Shown here: positions 11,568 through 22,182 of the stretch, piece by piece
Numbering within the stretch: the first letter of the stretch is position 1
How the letters are laid out: every line of letters starts with the position of its first letter
Assembly (NCBI GenBank): GCA_021234155.1
Contig: JAJEKV010000019.1
Location: 3,506,356 to 3,570,355 of the forward strand
DNA length: 64,000 bases
From: Isoetes taiwanensis
Taxonomy: Eukaryota > Streptophyta > Lycopodiopsida > Isoetales > Isoetaceae
Direction: 5' to 3'
Notes under the pieces: model-generated
Seen by the model: only the letters and a program-made list of their open reading frames with translations
Told to the model about the DNA's origin: nothing
The model's database searches: none
Position numbers and translations under genes: made by a program

Positions 11568-11595
11568 TATGCCCGGCAACGCCGGCCATAACTAG
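11568..11595 (+). mobile_element. Helitron 3' terminus (hairpin plus CTAG)
   Basis: CCGGCAACGCCGG (11573-11585) forms a 5-bp stem with an AAC loop. It is followed a few bases later by ACTAG and then T, the canonical plant Helitron 3' end (hairpin, CTRR, insertion before T). The reverse complement of a very similar end is found at 45830, where the element is fully bounded. I could not find a convincing TC 5' end upstream, so the extent of this copy is open. It would plausibly include the DUS3 fragment. Confidence 0.6.
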
Positions 11596-11936
11596 TGTAA
11601 TCTAAATACAAAATCTTTGTACAAGACTCCATACCACTATTCGGTATTCAACTACCATATTAAGAGTTAAACTCTATCACATTAGCATGAGGACTTGTGT
11701 TATTAAACCCATACGTATAGAACTTTTGTTATAGACCATTGCTTCCACAACAAGACACGGTCTACAAGTTATTCTCATGCCCAACCGCCTAACCTCTTAT
11801 GTCATTAACAAAATATCCAACTTAAGGTCTCTTTGCCCATTCCTGCAAAACCTAGCTAGACTAATGGAAGGCCAGGTATAATTTAACACCCAAGTTATGA
11901 ACTTGCAACCAGAGTCTTTAGGGAAGCAATAATATT

Positions 11937-12470
11937 TATAAAAAAAAAATATTGACGTCGATACAAACGAATACATGGTGATTAAAGGTCGTTTTATGAC
12001 GTCTGTAAATGTCGTTGAACGAAATGACAAAATGTAACTTTAACCCGAAACGGGGCGAATTTTCTGCCACTTATTTTCGAGCAATCAAAGCTTTTGGAGG
12101 AGCATTTTTTGAAGCAATTTTTGGCGTGAATCTACTTTGGGGTCTATACTGGGCATAAAACAAACTTCATAAGGTATTTAACGGATCAATTGTCCTTTTT
12201 TTGAACCTAGGGATGCCTTAGAGATGTCCAAGTTGTTGTTGGCACAACTCAAAGAATGAATGAGACATTGTATATCTTGCCATGTTTAAGAATAGTAATT
12301 TTCTTAATTATGTAACGACCAAGTATGTAAAGACATTGGTAACTAGAGAAATTCCAATATCGTGAAACTTTTATTTCGTCAAAAGTTTGTGAAATGTGCA
12401 ATAAAGTTCCTATGTTTCTAACATTTCTTAATTTCTTAATATGTCATTCATCACACTCCATTTGAATAAC
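11937..12470 (+). repeat. Duplicated block next to the TIR element
   Basis: Matches about 43160-43700 closely, including GGTCGTTTTATGACGTCTG and GTCGTTGAACGAA, and ends at TTTGAATAAC exactly where the 11.16-kb element begins. No ORF is convincing. The GTCGTTGAACGA motifs resemble those of the CACTA-like tracts at 28.6-29.1 kb, so this may be the other subterminal region of that element. Confidence 0.6.
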
Positions 12471-12495
12471 TAAGCACAGTTTCATAAATATGGAC
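12471..12495 (+). repeat. Left terminal inverted repeat of the 11.16-kb element
   Basis: Starts TAAGCACAGTTTCATAAATA and runs into TGGAC. It pairs with 23602-23627 with one mismatch over the first 15 bases and a small internal indel. Preceded by AC, also found after the right end. Confidence 0.8.
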
Positions 12496-12542
12496 AATAC
12501 CTTGAATTGTGGACTTTTTATAAAACAGACGCTTCGATAACA

Positions 12543-12914
12543 CTAACATGCATCCCCCGCAAGTGCCGCATATGCTTCTGCAACAAGCGTAGGAATCTTG
12601 ACAGTGTTTGGTAGCCTCTTCTTATTCGAAGGACTCCAAGCATAGTCGATACTCTCTATCTCAATGCGGTCACTAGCAGTCATCGGCCTCCATCTCTTCT
12701 TCCAACAATTGACATAGTTGGCTGGGAACACCTGGTTCCTAACAGGGACAGGCTCCCACCAAGTGACCTGGATAGTCTCGAAGTTGTCTTTCTTATCATC
12801 CATTTGGGGTTCCTCTGTAGCATACCCTAGCCATGTTGGGCACAAGACATCATCAGGGCGCGCCAATACAAACATGCCCTTCTTCAAATCCTTGAAAGGA
12901 TTGAATTGCTGCAT
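12543..12914 (-). CDS. C-terminal exon of the DUF7869-type protein
   Basis: A clean 123-codon frame ending in TGA near the left TIR. It contains LKKGMFVLARPDDV, WLGYATEEP, IQVTWWEPVPV, YVNCWKKRWRP and IEIESIDYAWSP. The alternation of a short beta-rich FVLARP segment and WWEP is like the small C-terminal modules on many plant transposase-like proteins. I know no specific domain name for it. It is 48 bp from the left TIR end region, as expected for a terminal gene. Confidence 0.6.
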   Translation of the reverse strand: MQQFNPFKDLKKGMFVLARPDDVLCPTWLGYATEEPQMDDKKDNFETIQVTWWEPVPVRNQVFPANYVNCWKKRWRPMTASDRIEIESIDYAWSPSNKKRLPNTVKIPTLVAEAYAALAGDAC

Positions 12915-15189
12915 GCGGGCTTATCCTTCAATGGACCAACATAAGAAGGAGTAATGGTTGCAATTGGCTCCACCACGACCACCACCACGTCGCATGCGTC
13001 AAGTCTATCTTGCCTAGTCTTGGTGACCAAAAGTCCTCGTAAGGACCTTCCACGTTGGTGATGTTACCCGGATGCTCCAAGAGTCCCATCCAATATTCAA
13101 TTGTCGCCGTAAATTGTCTTTGTATATTTGGCCGTCTCGGTGTGCCCTTCTTGTTTGTCGAGCATGCGACCCAATGGAGGATATGCTTATGGATCTTTGT
13201 TTGGTGACCAATGTCTTTTCACCAGAGCTCTTAGGTGCTAGCATCTTGGATTTCGGATGGCATTAGGGGTTTTCCATCATCTCCTTCTTTCCACATTCTT
13301 ATTCCACCCGGCCGGGTAGCCAATCCACGAGCGTGGGGCCGAGCCTTATGGTACATGACGGGGCTAGTCACCATTCATAGCAAACCTAAAGGTCAGAGGC
13401 TCAGTGTGACCAGTCAATCTATCTTCCCCATCAGGGATATACCCTTCTATGAAACCTATGAACAAGATATGGGCGGCTTGTTGAGATTGCGCGTATGAAA
13501 TTCATACAACAACTTTCGGGCATGGTTAGCGCCGGCTTTCCTCAAGGTAGATGAAAAATTACCAAACATAGCATCTATATCATCATGTGTATGGCCGGGC
13601 ATCATAAAAAACCTAACTCAATCTCCTCGAAAACACCCGGATATACAAGGTATGAAAGATATGAGAATACATACCTATTTTTGTTTTGTCACGGATGCAT
13701 TGTCTAGTTGCAACATCAATTTGCGAGGGAGGCTTCAATGAGGGTCCCTCGGGTTGAGGGATGGCAGCGGGGATGCTCTTCCCAGAACGGCGACAACTTG
13801 GGCGCTAAGCGGTGTGGTGTCACGTAAGGCCCTTGCCCAATCTGGGACTGAAGGATCCGGGCGTGCAAGATGGCCTCCACGCAAACTCATTAGACAGGCT
13901 CCAACCTTTTGAGAATACTATTCAAAGGAACCTACGTGGAAGTTGGAGTCGTCGACCCCTGAATCAAAGCAAAATTTCCATAGCACCCTCTCCCATGGCC
14001 GTGGGTAAGTGCACTGTCAATGAAGTCTTTAGCTTATCTAGTCTCCAAAGAGACTTCCGCGGAATCGAACAACTTTGGAATCATAGTCTTTGCACGATCC
14101 ATTTTGTCGTGAATGATACATACATAGTCTCGAGGATGCACGTGGGATACTTGTCTCCATGACCCGATCTTGGAGTGCGACATGATTCTTTGCTCTAGTC
14201 GATGTGCCCTTCTCGATCATGCAATATTCTCCTTTCGGCCTCATCCTTAGTCTTCAACGCGGCCGTGCGCGGATAACCTCGCAAGTGTCACACTTGGAGA
14301 ATGCATTCTTCTTAGCAATCCCGACATCCTTGAAGCTTCGTCTCCCGTCCTATGAAATCTGTCGGAGATACCGTCTTTACTGTGAGTGCCATCACCGCGT
14401 TGACCTCTTCGAGAATGCATGTCTTCGTAAACATAGCGAGGCAACTTCCTCACGTTTTCTCGAATCCCATCATCATTCCTCCTGCTATGGTGAGGTAAGG
14501 ATTCACAATTTTCCTTCACAAACATGGAAAAAACAGCCTCTGAGGTCAAGGTCGCCGCACGTGCTTTCATCGTGCCTGAATTGCCATGCTTTCGGCCTTT
14601 TCGAGCCGGGCGGAATTCGCCTTCCACTTGAGATACCTCGACTTTGAAATCCCAAGACCAAGGTACCAAGCTCTCTCCACGGAACCGGACGCCTTGCAAG
14701 ACTAGCCGATGTACCCTTTTACCCTTCAGATTGTTGCCTAACATATCATACACAAAAGTGGTCTGTCACTCGATTTCATGGCGAAGAAATCCTTTTCGCA
14801 TGTTTATAGCTTGATCCCCTCTTTGAATTTCTCACAACATCTCTGTTTACAACACATGGTCTTCCTATACCTCAAGATGGCTTCATTGGTTGTTAGCCGA
14901 TCTATCTTTGGAGGCTTTGATGCTTTCTTTTTGACGAGAATGGAAGGTGTATTTGCGCTTCTCGTCTTTGCGGATGCTTCTCAAGCTCAAGCTCCCCAAT
15001 TTGGATGTGGTATCATCTTTGTTCCTTTGGTCTTTGCACTTAAAATTTCGATACCTTCACCCCACAAACCCTAACTAGATCATTATTCCACCTCAAAAGC
15101 ATGCCCGCTTTAGGTATTGTCAAACATGCGACATCGGAAGTTCACCGCGTCGAGGGGAAAGCCTTGATAACAGAACACTCCTACGGTCT

Positions 15190-15615
15190 TCATACCCAAG
15201 AACTGGTCACATCACTGCATCGTGCGGACCCGGTGAAGGATATAAATCCCTTCGCTGCAGGGATGGCAGCACAAGAGTGATAAATTTCGCAGTCAGTCTC
15301 CAGTAGTGTGTACCTAGTTAGCGACATAGTGTCTCTCTTGCTTCCCACTCGTTGTCTTTTGGATGCTGATGGCACGTCCACGACATTGGAGTCCTGAACA
15401 TCACTTTCCCTCCAGAGAATGAAGGAACCCAGCGCCTCACCTAAGGTTCTTGCATCTGGAGTAGGCCAACAGAGAACATGATGCCCCTCAAACACAGCTA
15501 GAACACCAACACTCACAAGTCCATTTGGGATGTCTTTGAAGTGGCATCTCTCCATGGCTCCTATGGCTCCTTTGGCAACTGCCCGACCGTCTTTGAATAG
15601 GTACACCTCCTGCAC
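15190..15615 (-). CDS. DUF8039-like exon upstream of the transposase core
   Basis: A 141-codon frame. Residues 3-70 (EVYLFKDGRAVAKGAIGAM, LVSVGVLAVFEGHHVLCWP, TLGEALGSFILWRESD) match the pattern of the DUF8039 domain of plant CACTA-type transposon proteins: a VAKG core and a final ALGSFxxW. A basic KRQRVGSKR run follows. The next frame (DQFLGMKTVGVFCYQGFP, DAVNFRC) continues the coding signal to about 15100. It is upstream of the Cys-rich transposase motif and may be fused to it or belong to a separate small gene. Confidence 0.5.
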   Translation of the reverse strand: MQEVYLFKDGRAVAKGAIGAMERCHFKDIPNGLVSVGVLAVFEGHHVLCWPTPDARTLGEALGSFILWRESDVQDSNVVDVPSASKRQRVGSKRDTMSLTRYTLLETDCEIYHSCAAIPAAKGFISFTGSARCSDVTSSWV

Positions 15616-15639
15616 AAAGAAGAAATGAATCCGTTGATC

Positions 15640-16280
15640 CGCAAAGTTTTAGCAGATGGTCCTTACCAGATGAAATTGGGCGACCGCCCAATTTGCTTCT
15701 TTTTGTAATGGTTCTTGGGAGGTGAAATTGGGCACCCGCCCAATTTCCTCCCAATTTCCTCCCTATGTATGGGCAGATAATCAGAAAGACTAACTATGTA
15801 TCATTTATGAAAGCACCATGTGATGGCAAATTGGGGGGGTGCCCAATTACAACTGCTATGGACCACTACAAGGAGCAAATTGGGCACCCGCCCAATTTCA
15901 CCTGCTAAGAAAGACTGCAACAGCTAGCAAATTGGGCGGGTGCCCAATTTCAACTCCTTAAGACCACCGCAACAGGGAGGAAATTGGGCGCCCGCCCAAT
16001 TTCACCTGCTAAGGAACTTGCTGGCGGATTTTGTTCGGTGTTCCTTAGCAGTGAAATGAGCTCCCTCCACATTGCGGTGGTCCTTAGGAGTTGAAATTGG
16101 GCACCGCCCAATTTGCTACAATGCGATCTTTCTTAGCGGTGAAATTAAAGTGGCCAAATTTCCAATAGTGATCCATTGCTCGTAGTGCTCCATAGCCCAA
16201 TTTGCCATTACATGGTGCTTTCATAAATGATACATAGTTAGTCTTTCTATGTATGGGTCTATCGCCCATACATAGTTGCC
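15640..16280. repeat. 640-bp foldback built on the AAATTGGGC palindrome (cluster A)
   Basis: The left arm (about 15757-16010) and the right arm (about 16030-16275) are inverted copies. ACTATGTATCATTTATGAAA at about 15795 is mirrored by TTTCATAAATGATACATAGT at about 16219. The centre near 16018 has CTAAGGAAC facing GTTCCTTAG. Within each arm AAATTGGGC and GCCCAATTT alternate several times. It lies just 5' of the transposase gene, probably in its leader or an intron. A transcript would fold into a long hairpin. Confidence 0.75.
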
Positions 16281-16689
16281 GAGAATCAAACTACCCTACT
16301 TGGCCCCGCACATCTACACGGGTATGAAATCGATTTGCTAACCTATTTGGAATAAAATATGGCCATTAGCATCTACGGGGTGTCTAATTGGGTTGTAACC
16401 GGGGCGACTTCCATGCTACCCAACATAGAATGTAGGCTCGTCGGTTATGTTGGGGGCCAGGACATACATCTCAAATCTTCTATTTATTTCTCAAATCTCA
16501 TCAATAATGTTCTATACCAATCGGGCATCTTAAAATCCCGCATGCAACCTCTGGTGGCAAATAATAAGCGTAAAAACCGAAAGAAATTTACCTTTGGTGA
16601 ATGCACGCCATCCATTTGGAGAAGTAGCCCAAGAATGTGGGAGAGCGAAAAACTTAGCGCTCTCGCTTGGTGAGAGTAATTCAAAGTTC

Positions 16690-16900
16690 AATTCTCCAAC
16701 TAAAGTTTGATTGGTGGTGGGCCCGTAATATATATTCAAATTCAAATTGGTGGGATGGGCCCGTGATTTCAAATCAAATTGTGGCGGGCGGGCCGTGATT
16801 TGAAAATTCAAATTGGAGGGGGGGGTGTATTTTTAAATTCAAATTGAGGCGGGCCGTATTTTTAAATTCAAATTAGGGCGGACGTCCATATTAATTTTAA
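16690..16900. repeat. Degenerate tandem repeat with AAATTCAAATT core
   Basis: About four to five units of 40-50 bp, each with TTCAAATTCAAATT-like sequence followed by a G-rich GGGCGGGCC-like block. It lies in the region between the two divergent genes of the 11.16-kb element. Confidence 0.55.
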
Positions 16901-17509
16901 AATCGGCATTTAATGTTTCCGTCATTTAAAGTCTATTTTTATTGTTATTTCTTTTGGTCTATATTTAGTTAAAACGGTCTATTTTTAAGACTCTTCATTT
17001 GCATGGCTGCCACTTGTCATTCAGCTGTTCAATCTCATCACCCATTCCTAACCGCTTGCTCATTCATTTGAGATTCTTGCTGCGCCTATCGACTTGAGAG
17101 TGATTGCGCCCGCGTTCACGCTGCGTCTATCGTCGTTTAAGTGATTGCGCCAGGTTTCGTTTCTTCTAAGCGCTGACCCTGAGCTTCCAGGCCCCACTGG
17201 TTTCATGGAAAAAACGAGTCTTGAAGGAAGGAAAAGGTATTGCTTTTATGTTTAAGTTTAGTTTATTATATTACTGCAGGCGATAAGCCACTGGCCCTAA
17301 ATGAAATTCTCAGCTATCCTACATCCATCAGTTTTGGTTTCTATGCTTGTAAACCCTCTGGCGTGCACCTCTGGCCTCTTGGTTGTGACTTAGTACATCA
17401 GGAGCTGTGTCCTCTGCACCAAATAACCCTCTACATCCACACACCCTCTGCTTCCATGCTTATAAACCTACTCTGGGTGTCTCCAAACCCGATGCGGCGA
17501 TTGCGGGTG
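16901..17509. promoter_or_regulatory. Presumed bidirectional promoter region of the element
   Basis: No gene is convincing here. The stretch separates the minus-strand transposase gene from the plus-strand gene. It has two imperfect copies of a CGCCTATCGACTTGAG / TGATTGCGCC block at about 17088-17150. That it carries promoters is inferred from layout only. Confidence 0.3.
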
Positions 17510-18060
17510 CAGTGCTTGCTAACCTCCTGCAGTGCGGCAAATTGGTGGGCGCCCAATTTGTCTCCTCATGCCTCTGTTGCTCCATCCAAACCTCCTCTGG
17601 GGTGCCAAATCGGGCGGGCGCCCAATTTGGAACCCTCTGGCCCGTCTGTGCTTGCTAACCTCCTGCAGTGCGGCAAATTGGTGAGCCCATTTGTCTCCTC
17701 GTGCCTCTATTCCTCCATCCAAACCTCCTGGGGGGTCTCAAATCGGGAGCCCAATTTGGGACCCTCCGAAAACCCGTCTGTGCTTGCTAACCTCCTGCTT
17801 TCGGCAAATTGGTGAGCCCAATTTAATCTTCTCTTGCCTCTGTTCCTCCATCCAATCCTCGGGGTGCCAAATTTGCGTCCAATTTGGGACCCTCGGCCCG
17901 TCGTGCTTGCTAACCTCCCTGCTCGGCAAGGTGGTGAGCCCAATTTGTCTTCTCTTGCCTCTGTTCCTCCGTCCAATCCTCCCCTGGGGTGCCAAATTGG
18001 TAGCCAATTTGGGACCCGGCTTTCCTGCGTTCCTCTATCCAAACCTCTACGGGGTGGCAA
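17510..18060 (+). repeat. 130-bp tandem repeat with AAATTGG palindromes (cluster B)
   Basis: Units begin with GTGCTTGCTAACCTCC at about 17513, 17648, 17780 and 17903 (periods about 135, 132 and 123 bp). Each carries two copies of the AAATTGG...CCCAATTTG palindrome and a CCTCTGTTCCTCCATCCAA-type stretch. The right end is degenerate. It lies directly upstream of the MARTKQT start codon. Confidence 0.75.
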
Positions 18061-18267
18061 ATTGTCTTTTCTTACCGATTTGTCTCCCTCTTTCTCTGTT
18101 CCTGCATGCAAACCTCCTCTAGAGTTGGCAATCAAACCTCGGGCGCCCCATTTGGCACCCTCTTGCCTCTGTTCTTGCTTTTAAAACTCCTCTGTTCTCC
18201 CCTACCTTGTTTCATTGCTTGCATACACTACTAATGGGATTAATGAATGATGTTATGCACGGCACCC

Positions 18268-18366
18268 ATGGCGAGAACTAAACAAACTACACGCGTGTAC
18301 ACGGAGCTGGCCCTCGGTTTGGCTGGGCATTTCTTTGCGACAAAGGAAGCGGACTTCGAGCATTAG
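18268..18366 (+). CDS. N-terminal exon starting with the histone H3 tail sequence
   Basis: ATG GCG AGA ACT AAA CAA ACT ACA CGC gives MARTKQTTR. Canonical H3 starts MARTKQTAR, so eight of nine residues agree, including K4, T6 and R8 in H3 numbering after Met removal. The following residues (VYTELALGLAG) are not histone-like, and the frame meets TAG at 18364-18366. Context CACCCATGG has G at +4. Coding signal resumes downstream in other frames, so a frameshift or an intron near 18360 is likely. Confidence 0.6.
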   Translation: MARTKQTTRVYTELALGLAGHFFATKEADFEH

Positions 18367-19232
18367 GTTCAATGGTATTGAAGTCGTCCCGAGCTAATGA
18401 CTAATGTAGCCAGACAAGTTTTCATGGTGCATAGAGGTAGGCCCAATCCACCACGGCTCAAGCACAAATCATCTCAAGGATGCGTGCTTATACTTTCTTG
18501 AGCGGGACTCGGAGGGACCTGAATCTTTGGTATCGCAATTGACATATTTGTGAGCAACCGAGGTTGGCAATGAGATAGATCTTGTCATGGAAGGCGTGCT
18601 TGATAAGTCGTTTGAGGGGATACGAGGTTACCCTTTGAGACTTACGATCCTCGGCTAATGCATGCAAGCATCATCGAGGCTCCACATTCGATGTCGGTCA
18701 AGGGTGGGTCCTCACTTCTTCTGAAAGCCTTGAAAGATCTGGACTCACCAAACGTGGAGACATTATAGATGGGTTTAACACAGTTAGACAGTGCATACTA
18801 GATCATAAACAAAATCGATCAAAGGCCCTTTACACAGAATATCATGGGAAGAACCAACCAAAGGTCTATGACACGCCTTGGTTGAGGTCACGTTATAGGA
18901 AGAATGACGGACCGAAGGGCACAGAGAAGCCAACATCTGTGTCCTCAGAAAAAAGAACTGTTCCTAGAAAGAAAAGATCAGAAACAACAACGAGCAAATT
19001 GATTCTTGGTGGTATGCGAAGAACATCACGTAGCCCGGACCCAAGCATTCCATCGCGGGGAGGTATCGGCGGTCCCGAAAGCGCAAACAAAGAAAGCGAA
19101 GTCGACGCGAGGCTATAGCTTCCTCGGCGAAGAAAAGAAGAGACTTCGACTCCTCCATCCACGTCGAGGTGGATCCGATGGGGAGTTCGGCGAGGGGACG
19201 GAACTTCGGAGGAAGATGACAGGCAAATTGTT

Positions 19233-19822
19233 ATGTGCTCGACATCTGGCGGGGCCTTGACCCAGGAAAGCAGACGTGAGCTGTCACAAAGTGCATTGAT
19301 CAACATTAAGCACAGGGAAAGGATCTATCCTCTTGGAATTGATTTCAAAATAGAGGTGGATATATTTAAAATGCATCAAGCACCTGCAAATATGACCTGC
19401 AGGGTCATCAGTCCTGAACATGTAGATACACTCTATGAATCGTTTGTTAATGTCCAGATGCATCCACCTTGTGCGGATGTTGTACCCTTTGATCCAGACA
19501 CTGGACGTGCACTGAAGTGGAAGAAGGCCAGCGATTTGGAAAATGCAAAATTCTGGATTGTAAATGGCAATCACACCACTGCAGTTGCCTCTGGCCCTCG
19601 AATGGCCACCAGAAAGGGCTCATCTGAAAGATCTTATCTTTTTCTTCTACGCTAAAAGAAAATGTCAGCGTCTTTGGCGAGGGAACCTCACTCCCTCTTG
19701 AATATGTGAAGGTTAGCCAGGAGAGCAACGATATCACAAAGAATACCATCCGGAATCAATGGGCAATCTATGGAAAGCCGAAGAAGGGAAAACGTGGACT
19801 ATCCCAAGATAGCGCATATTCA
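19233..19822 (+). CDS. ParB/sulfiredoxin-like exon
   Basis: One open frame to 19655 includes NIKHRERIYPLGIDFKIEVD, RVISPEHVDTLYESFVN, CADVVPFDPDTG and AKFWIVNGNHTTAVAS. The pattern (a helix with spaced hydrophobics, then PxxVVPFD, then a strand leading to G-N-H) resembles the ParB/Srx fold, where a strand ends in GxHR. Here the residue after GNH is T, so a classical catalytic motif is not evident. A frameshift near 19600 leads into LEYVKVSQESNDITKNTI and a basic segment ending at the GTAAGT donor at 19823. The fold call is by eye and moderate. An alternative is an uncharacterised plant transposon domain. Confidence 0.45.
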
Positions 19823-19914
19823 GTAAGTCAATTCTAATTGTTCTTGTAGTATTTTTTTTCTCATCAAATTTGGATTTGGCCCAATTTGGGGTTATCCCTC
19901 ATGTGTATATGCAT

Positions 19915-20345
19915 GTTAAATTGCACCCCCTTGGCCATCAAATTGGGCGTGAGCCCAATTTGAGAGGCCTCCTTGTGCATTCACCCTGAAATTGGACCCC
20001 ATTGGCCATCAAATTGGTGAGCCCAATTTGAGGCCTCCTTGTGCATTCACCCTGTTAACTTGCACCCCTTGGTCATCATATTGGAGGCCCAATTTGGGAA
20101 AACTCCTTGTGCACTCACCTACTTAAATTGCACCCCTTGGCCATCAAATTGGTGCCCAATTTGAGAGGCCTCCTTGTGCACTCACCTGTTAAATTGCACC
20201 CCTTGACCATCAAATTGGTGAGCCCAATTTGGGAAAACTCCTTGTGCACTCACCTACTTAAATTGCACCCCCTTGGCCATCAAATTGGGTGGCCCAATTT
20301 GAGAGGCCTCCAATGCACTCACCTGTTAAATTGCACCCCCTTGGC
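19915..20345 (+). repeat. 67-bp tandem repeat in an intron (cluster C)
   Basis: Six full units and a partial one. Each has TTGCACCCCCTTGGCCATC, then the AAATTGG...CCCAATTT palindrome, then a GAGAGGCCTCC or GGGAAAACTCC variant and TTGTGCACTCACCT. The two variants alternate in units 3 to 6, giving a roughly 134-bp higher-order period. It lies between the GTAAGT donor at 19823 and the next coding signal near 20440. Confidence 0.8.
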
Positions 20346-22182
20346 CCCATGTGCATCTCATGTTAGCTTGTGCATTTCTCAATTTTGAGAGCATATATTT
20401 CAAAAATGCTAAGTTTACTATGCTGTGCTGGGGAGGATTGGCTCGCTATAGCGAAGCAGACATTGAAGAAACTTAGCATGCGAGATTACGATTACCGCCG
20501 TGTACTTGGATGATGAAACTTGGAATATGTGCCTACAAGTGGCTCGGTTGTTCTATGAAGACCAACTAGAAGATGAATTGGGTGAGGCGATAGTGGTTAA
20601 GGACCGGTGAGAATGTTCACGAATAACAAGTGCGGACCCTTAAAGTCCATGCATCCAAAGGATTTGCAAAGGCTGTTGGCGAGATCATGACGGGCACCAC
20701 GTACATCAAGACCACTAAAAATTACACGGGTAGGCGTGTCATGAAAATCCGTCTTGGGAGGCCGAAGAAGATTGGCTTTGTCGGCGTGCACTCCTTAAGT
20801 ACACGAAAGATGTAAAGAAGGTCAAAGTTGAGAACATGGCGATTTGAGAAAAATTCATCCCATATTCACGGAAAATTTGATGTTAATGTTAAGCTAATAG
20901 TGTAGGTGATTGGGTTGATAGCCATAGGAGGCGAGAAAAGCTCAACCTTCCAAAGGCTCTTATCCTTAAGGTTGATGAATATCTGCTAGCGGACCGGTGG
21001 AAGAGGGATCTAAATCGTTCAAATGCTACCGTGTCGGTCCCACAGGGGATGTCAGTTGATGTGGTCAATACCTCTGCTCGGTTTATCGGATGTGATTTTA
21101 GAAATATCAGGAAATGGAGCAAGGAGGATTACCAGAAGTTCTTGGACCAGATTAGTGTGCTAACGGATCAGCAACTATATTGGATCACGATCTTTATCAT
21201 CCGGATCATTTGAGTGAATGCTTTATGCGCCATGAAGACTATAGGCGGAGGTAGTCGTGTATGGGTGGGGCGTACCGGGGATCCTAAAAGAAAAACCCTT
21301 CCTCTCGGCGTTAGCGGCTGCGGAACTCTTGTTACGGTAATGTATGTGGCGGAGACCAAGCGCTGCCCCTGCTATGAATGACCTGAATATATGCTTCAAC
21401 GATGCGGACCATCCTCAAGAGTATTCGAAGTTTCCGCAGCACTTGAAAGAAGCGGAGGACATAGAGAAGAACCTCCCCGATCATGAGTGCTTGGCGAGGT
21501 AACATGATTTTAACTTGTGTCTCTGTTCATTTCTTTTCAATACCACCTATAACGATTGTCTACTTTCCTTGAAAGATCTTGGTTGTATCGACCTTGGGGT
21601 GACAAAGTGTGTGGGGAGGGGGTGCTCTTTTGCCACATCAATTAGATTCAGGACATACTGCATTACCTAGTGCGGAAATTTATGCTTGAGGGTTGCGGTG
21701 TCCTTGACTTCTTCTCAGGAGGATCCTTTAGCCCGATGCGGTTTGTGTGTGAAGGGTATAAATCCCTTTGCATTTGAAATTGATGAGAATATCTGCTTAA
21801 ACTTGTTCAGATATTTGATCAACTTCGGCGTTATCTTTGGGCCGAAAAGAAATCGAGCAGTGCATATTGCAAAAAGAGCTGAGGAAAAAAAAAGAAAAAG
21901 CGGCTCCAATGTACCTCTGATGGCGACCACTCCTCCACCTCCTTGTCCATTCCCTGCACAAGCGGTGCAAGAGTTGCAATCCACTCTTGGATGTCTAAGG
22001 ATTCTCTCCACAGACCATTTAAGAAAGTTTGCGGGTTTTGGAGCAAAGGACATGTCTTTCTTTAGAAAGAAGAAGGATAACATTAATGCTTTGGCGGGCA
22101 CTACACTAGTGTCCACCCAAGATGTGATCGAGGGTAGCTCGAAGTTTACGCAGCTACTCCTCAAGGATCAAGAACCATACTG

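Larger units (their letters stand above)
12543..15615 (-). pseudogene. DUF7869-family transposase-like gene (frames interrupted)
   Basis: On the minus strand, pieces of one protein appear in the order known for DUF7869 proteins: a Cys-rich CCKQRCCEKFK motif (about 14822-14856), YVCIIHDKMDRAKTMIPKLF (about 14068-14127), LTHGHGRGCYGNFA (13968-14015), DDSNFHVGSF, LQLDNAS (13693-13713), NKNRYVFSYLSYLVYPGVFE (about 13631-13690), then PGHTHDDIDAMFG (13561-13599), WMGLLEHPGN near 13080, and a Trp-rich C-terminus. From memory of the family, the HDKMD, LQLDN and GHTHEDID signatures are hallmarks, and their acidic residues are candidate DDE-type catalytic residues. Small indels shift the frame about every 100-200 bp, and some gaps may be introns. 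The likely role is mobilising the element. It is transcribed away from the plus-strand partner. Confidence 0.8.

Noticed and set aside
14204-14647. 147-codon plus-strand ORF
   Set aside because: Lies antisense to the transposase-like gene, whose frame has conserved-looking residues (LVLQGVRFRGESLVPWSWDF).
15660-16210. CRISPR-like array from regularly placed palindromes
   Set aside because: Eukaryotic context, palindromes in inverted arms, no unique equal-length spacers.
17240-18184. Long plus and minus ORFs in cluster B
   Set aside because: They are translations of the 130-bp tandem repeat, with no start context or conserved residues.
21715-22164. 149-codon minus-strand ORF opposite the plus-strand gene
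   Set aside because: Mirror of the coding plus frame; composition follows the reverse complement of Lys- and Phe-rich codons.
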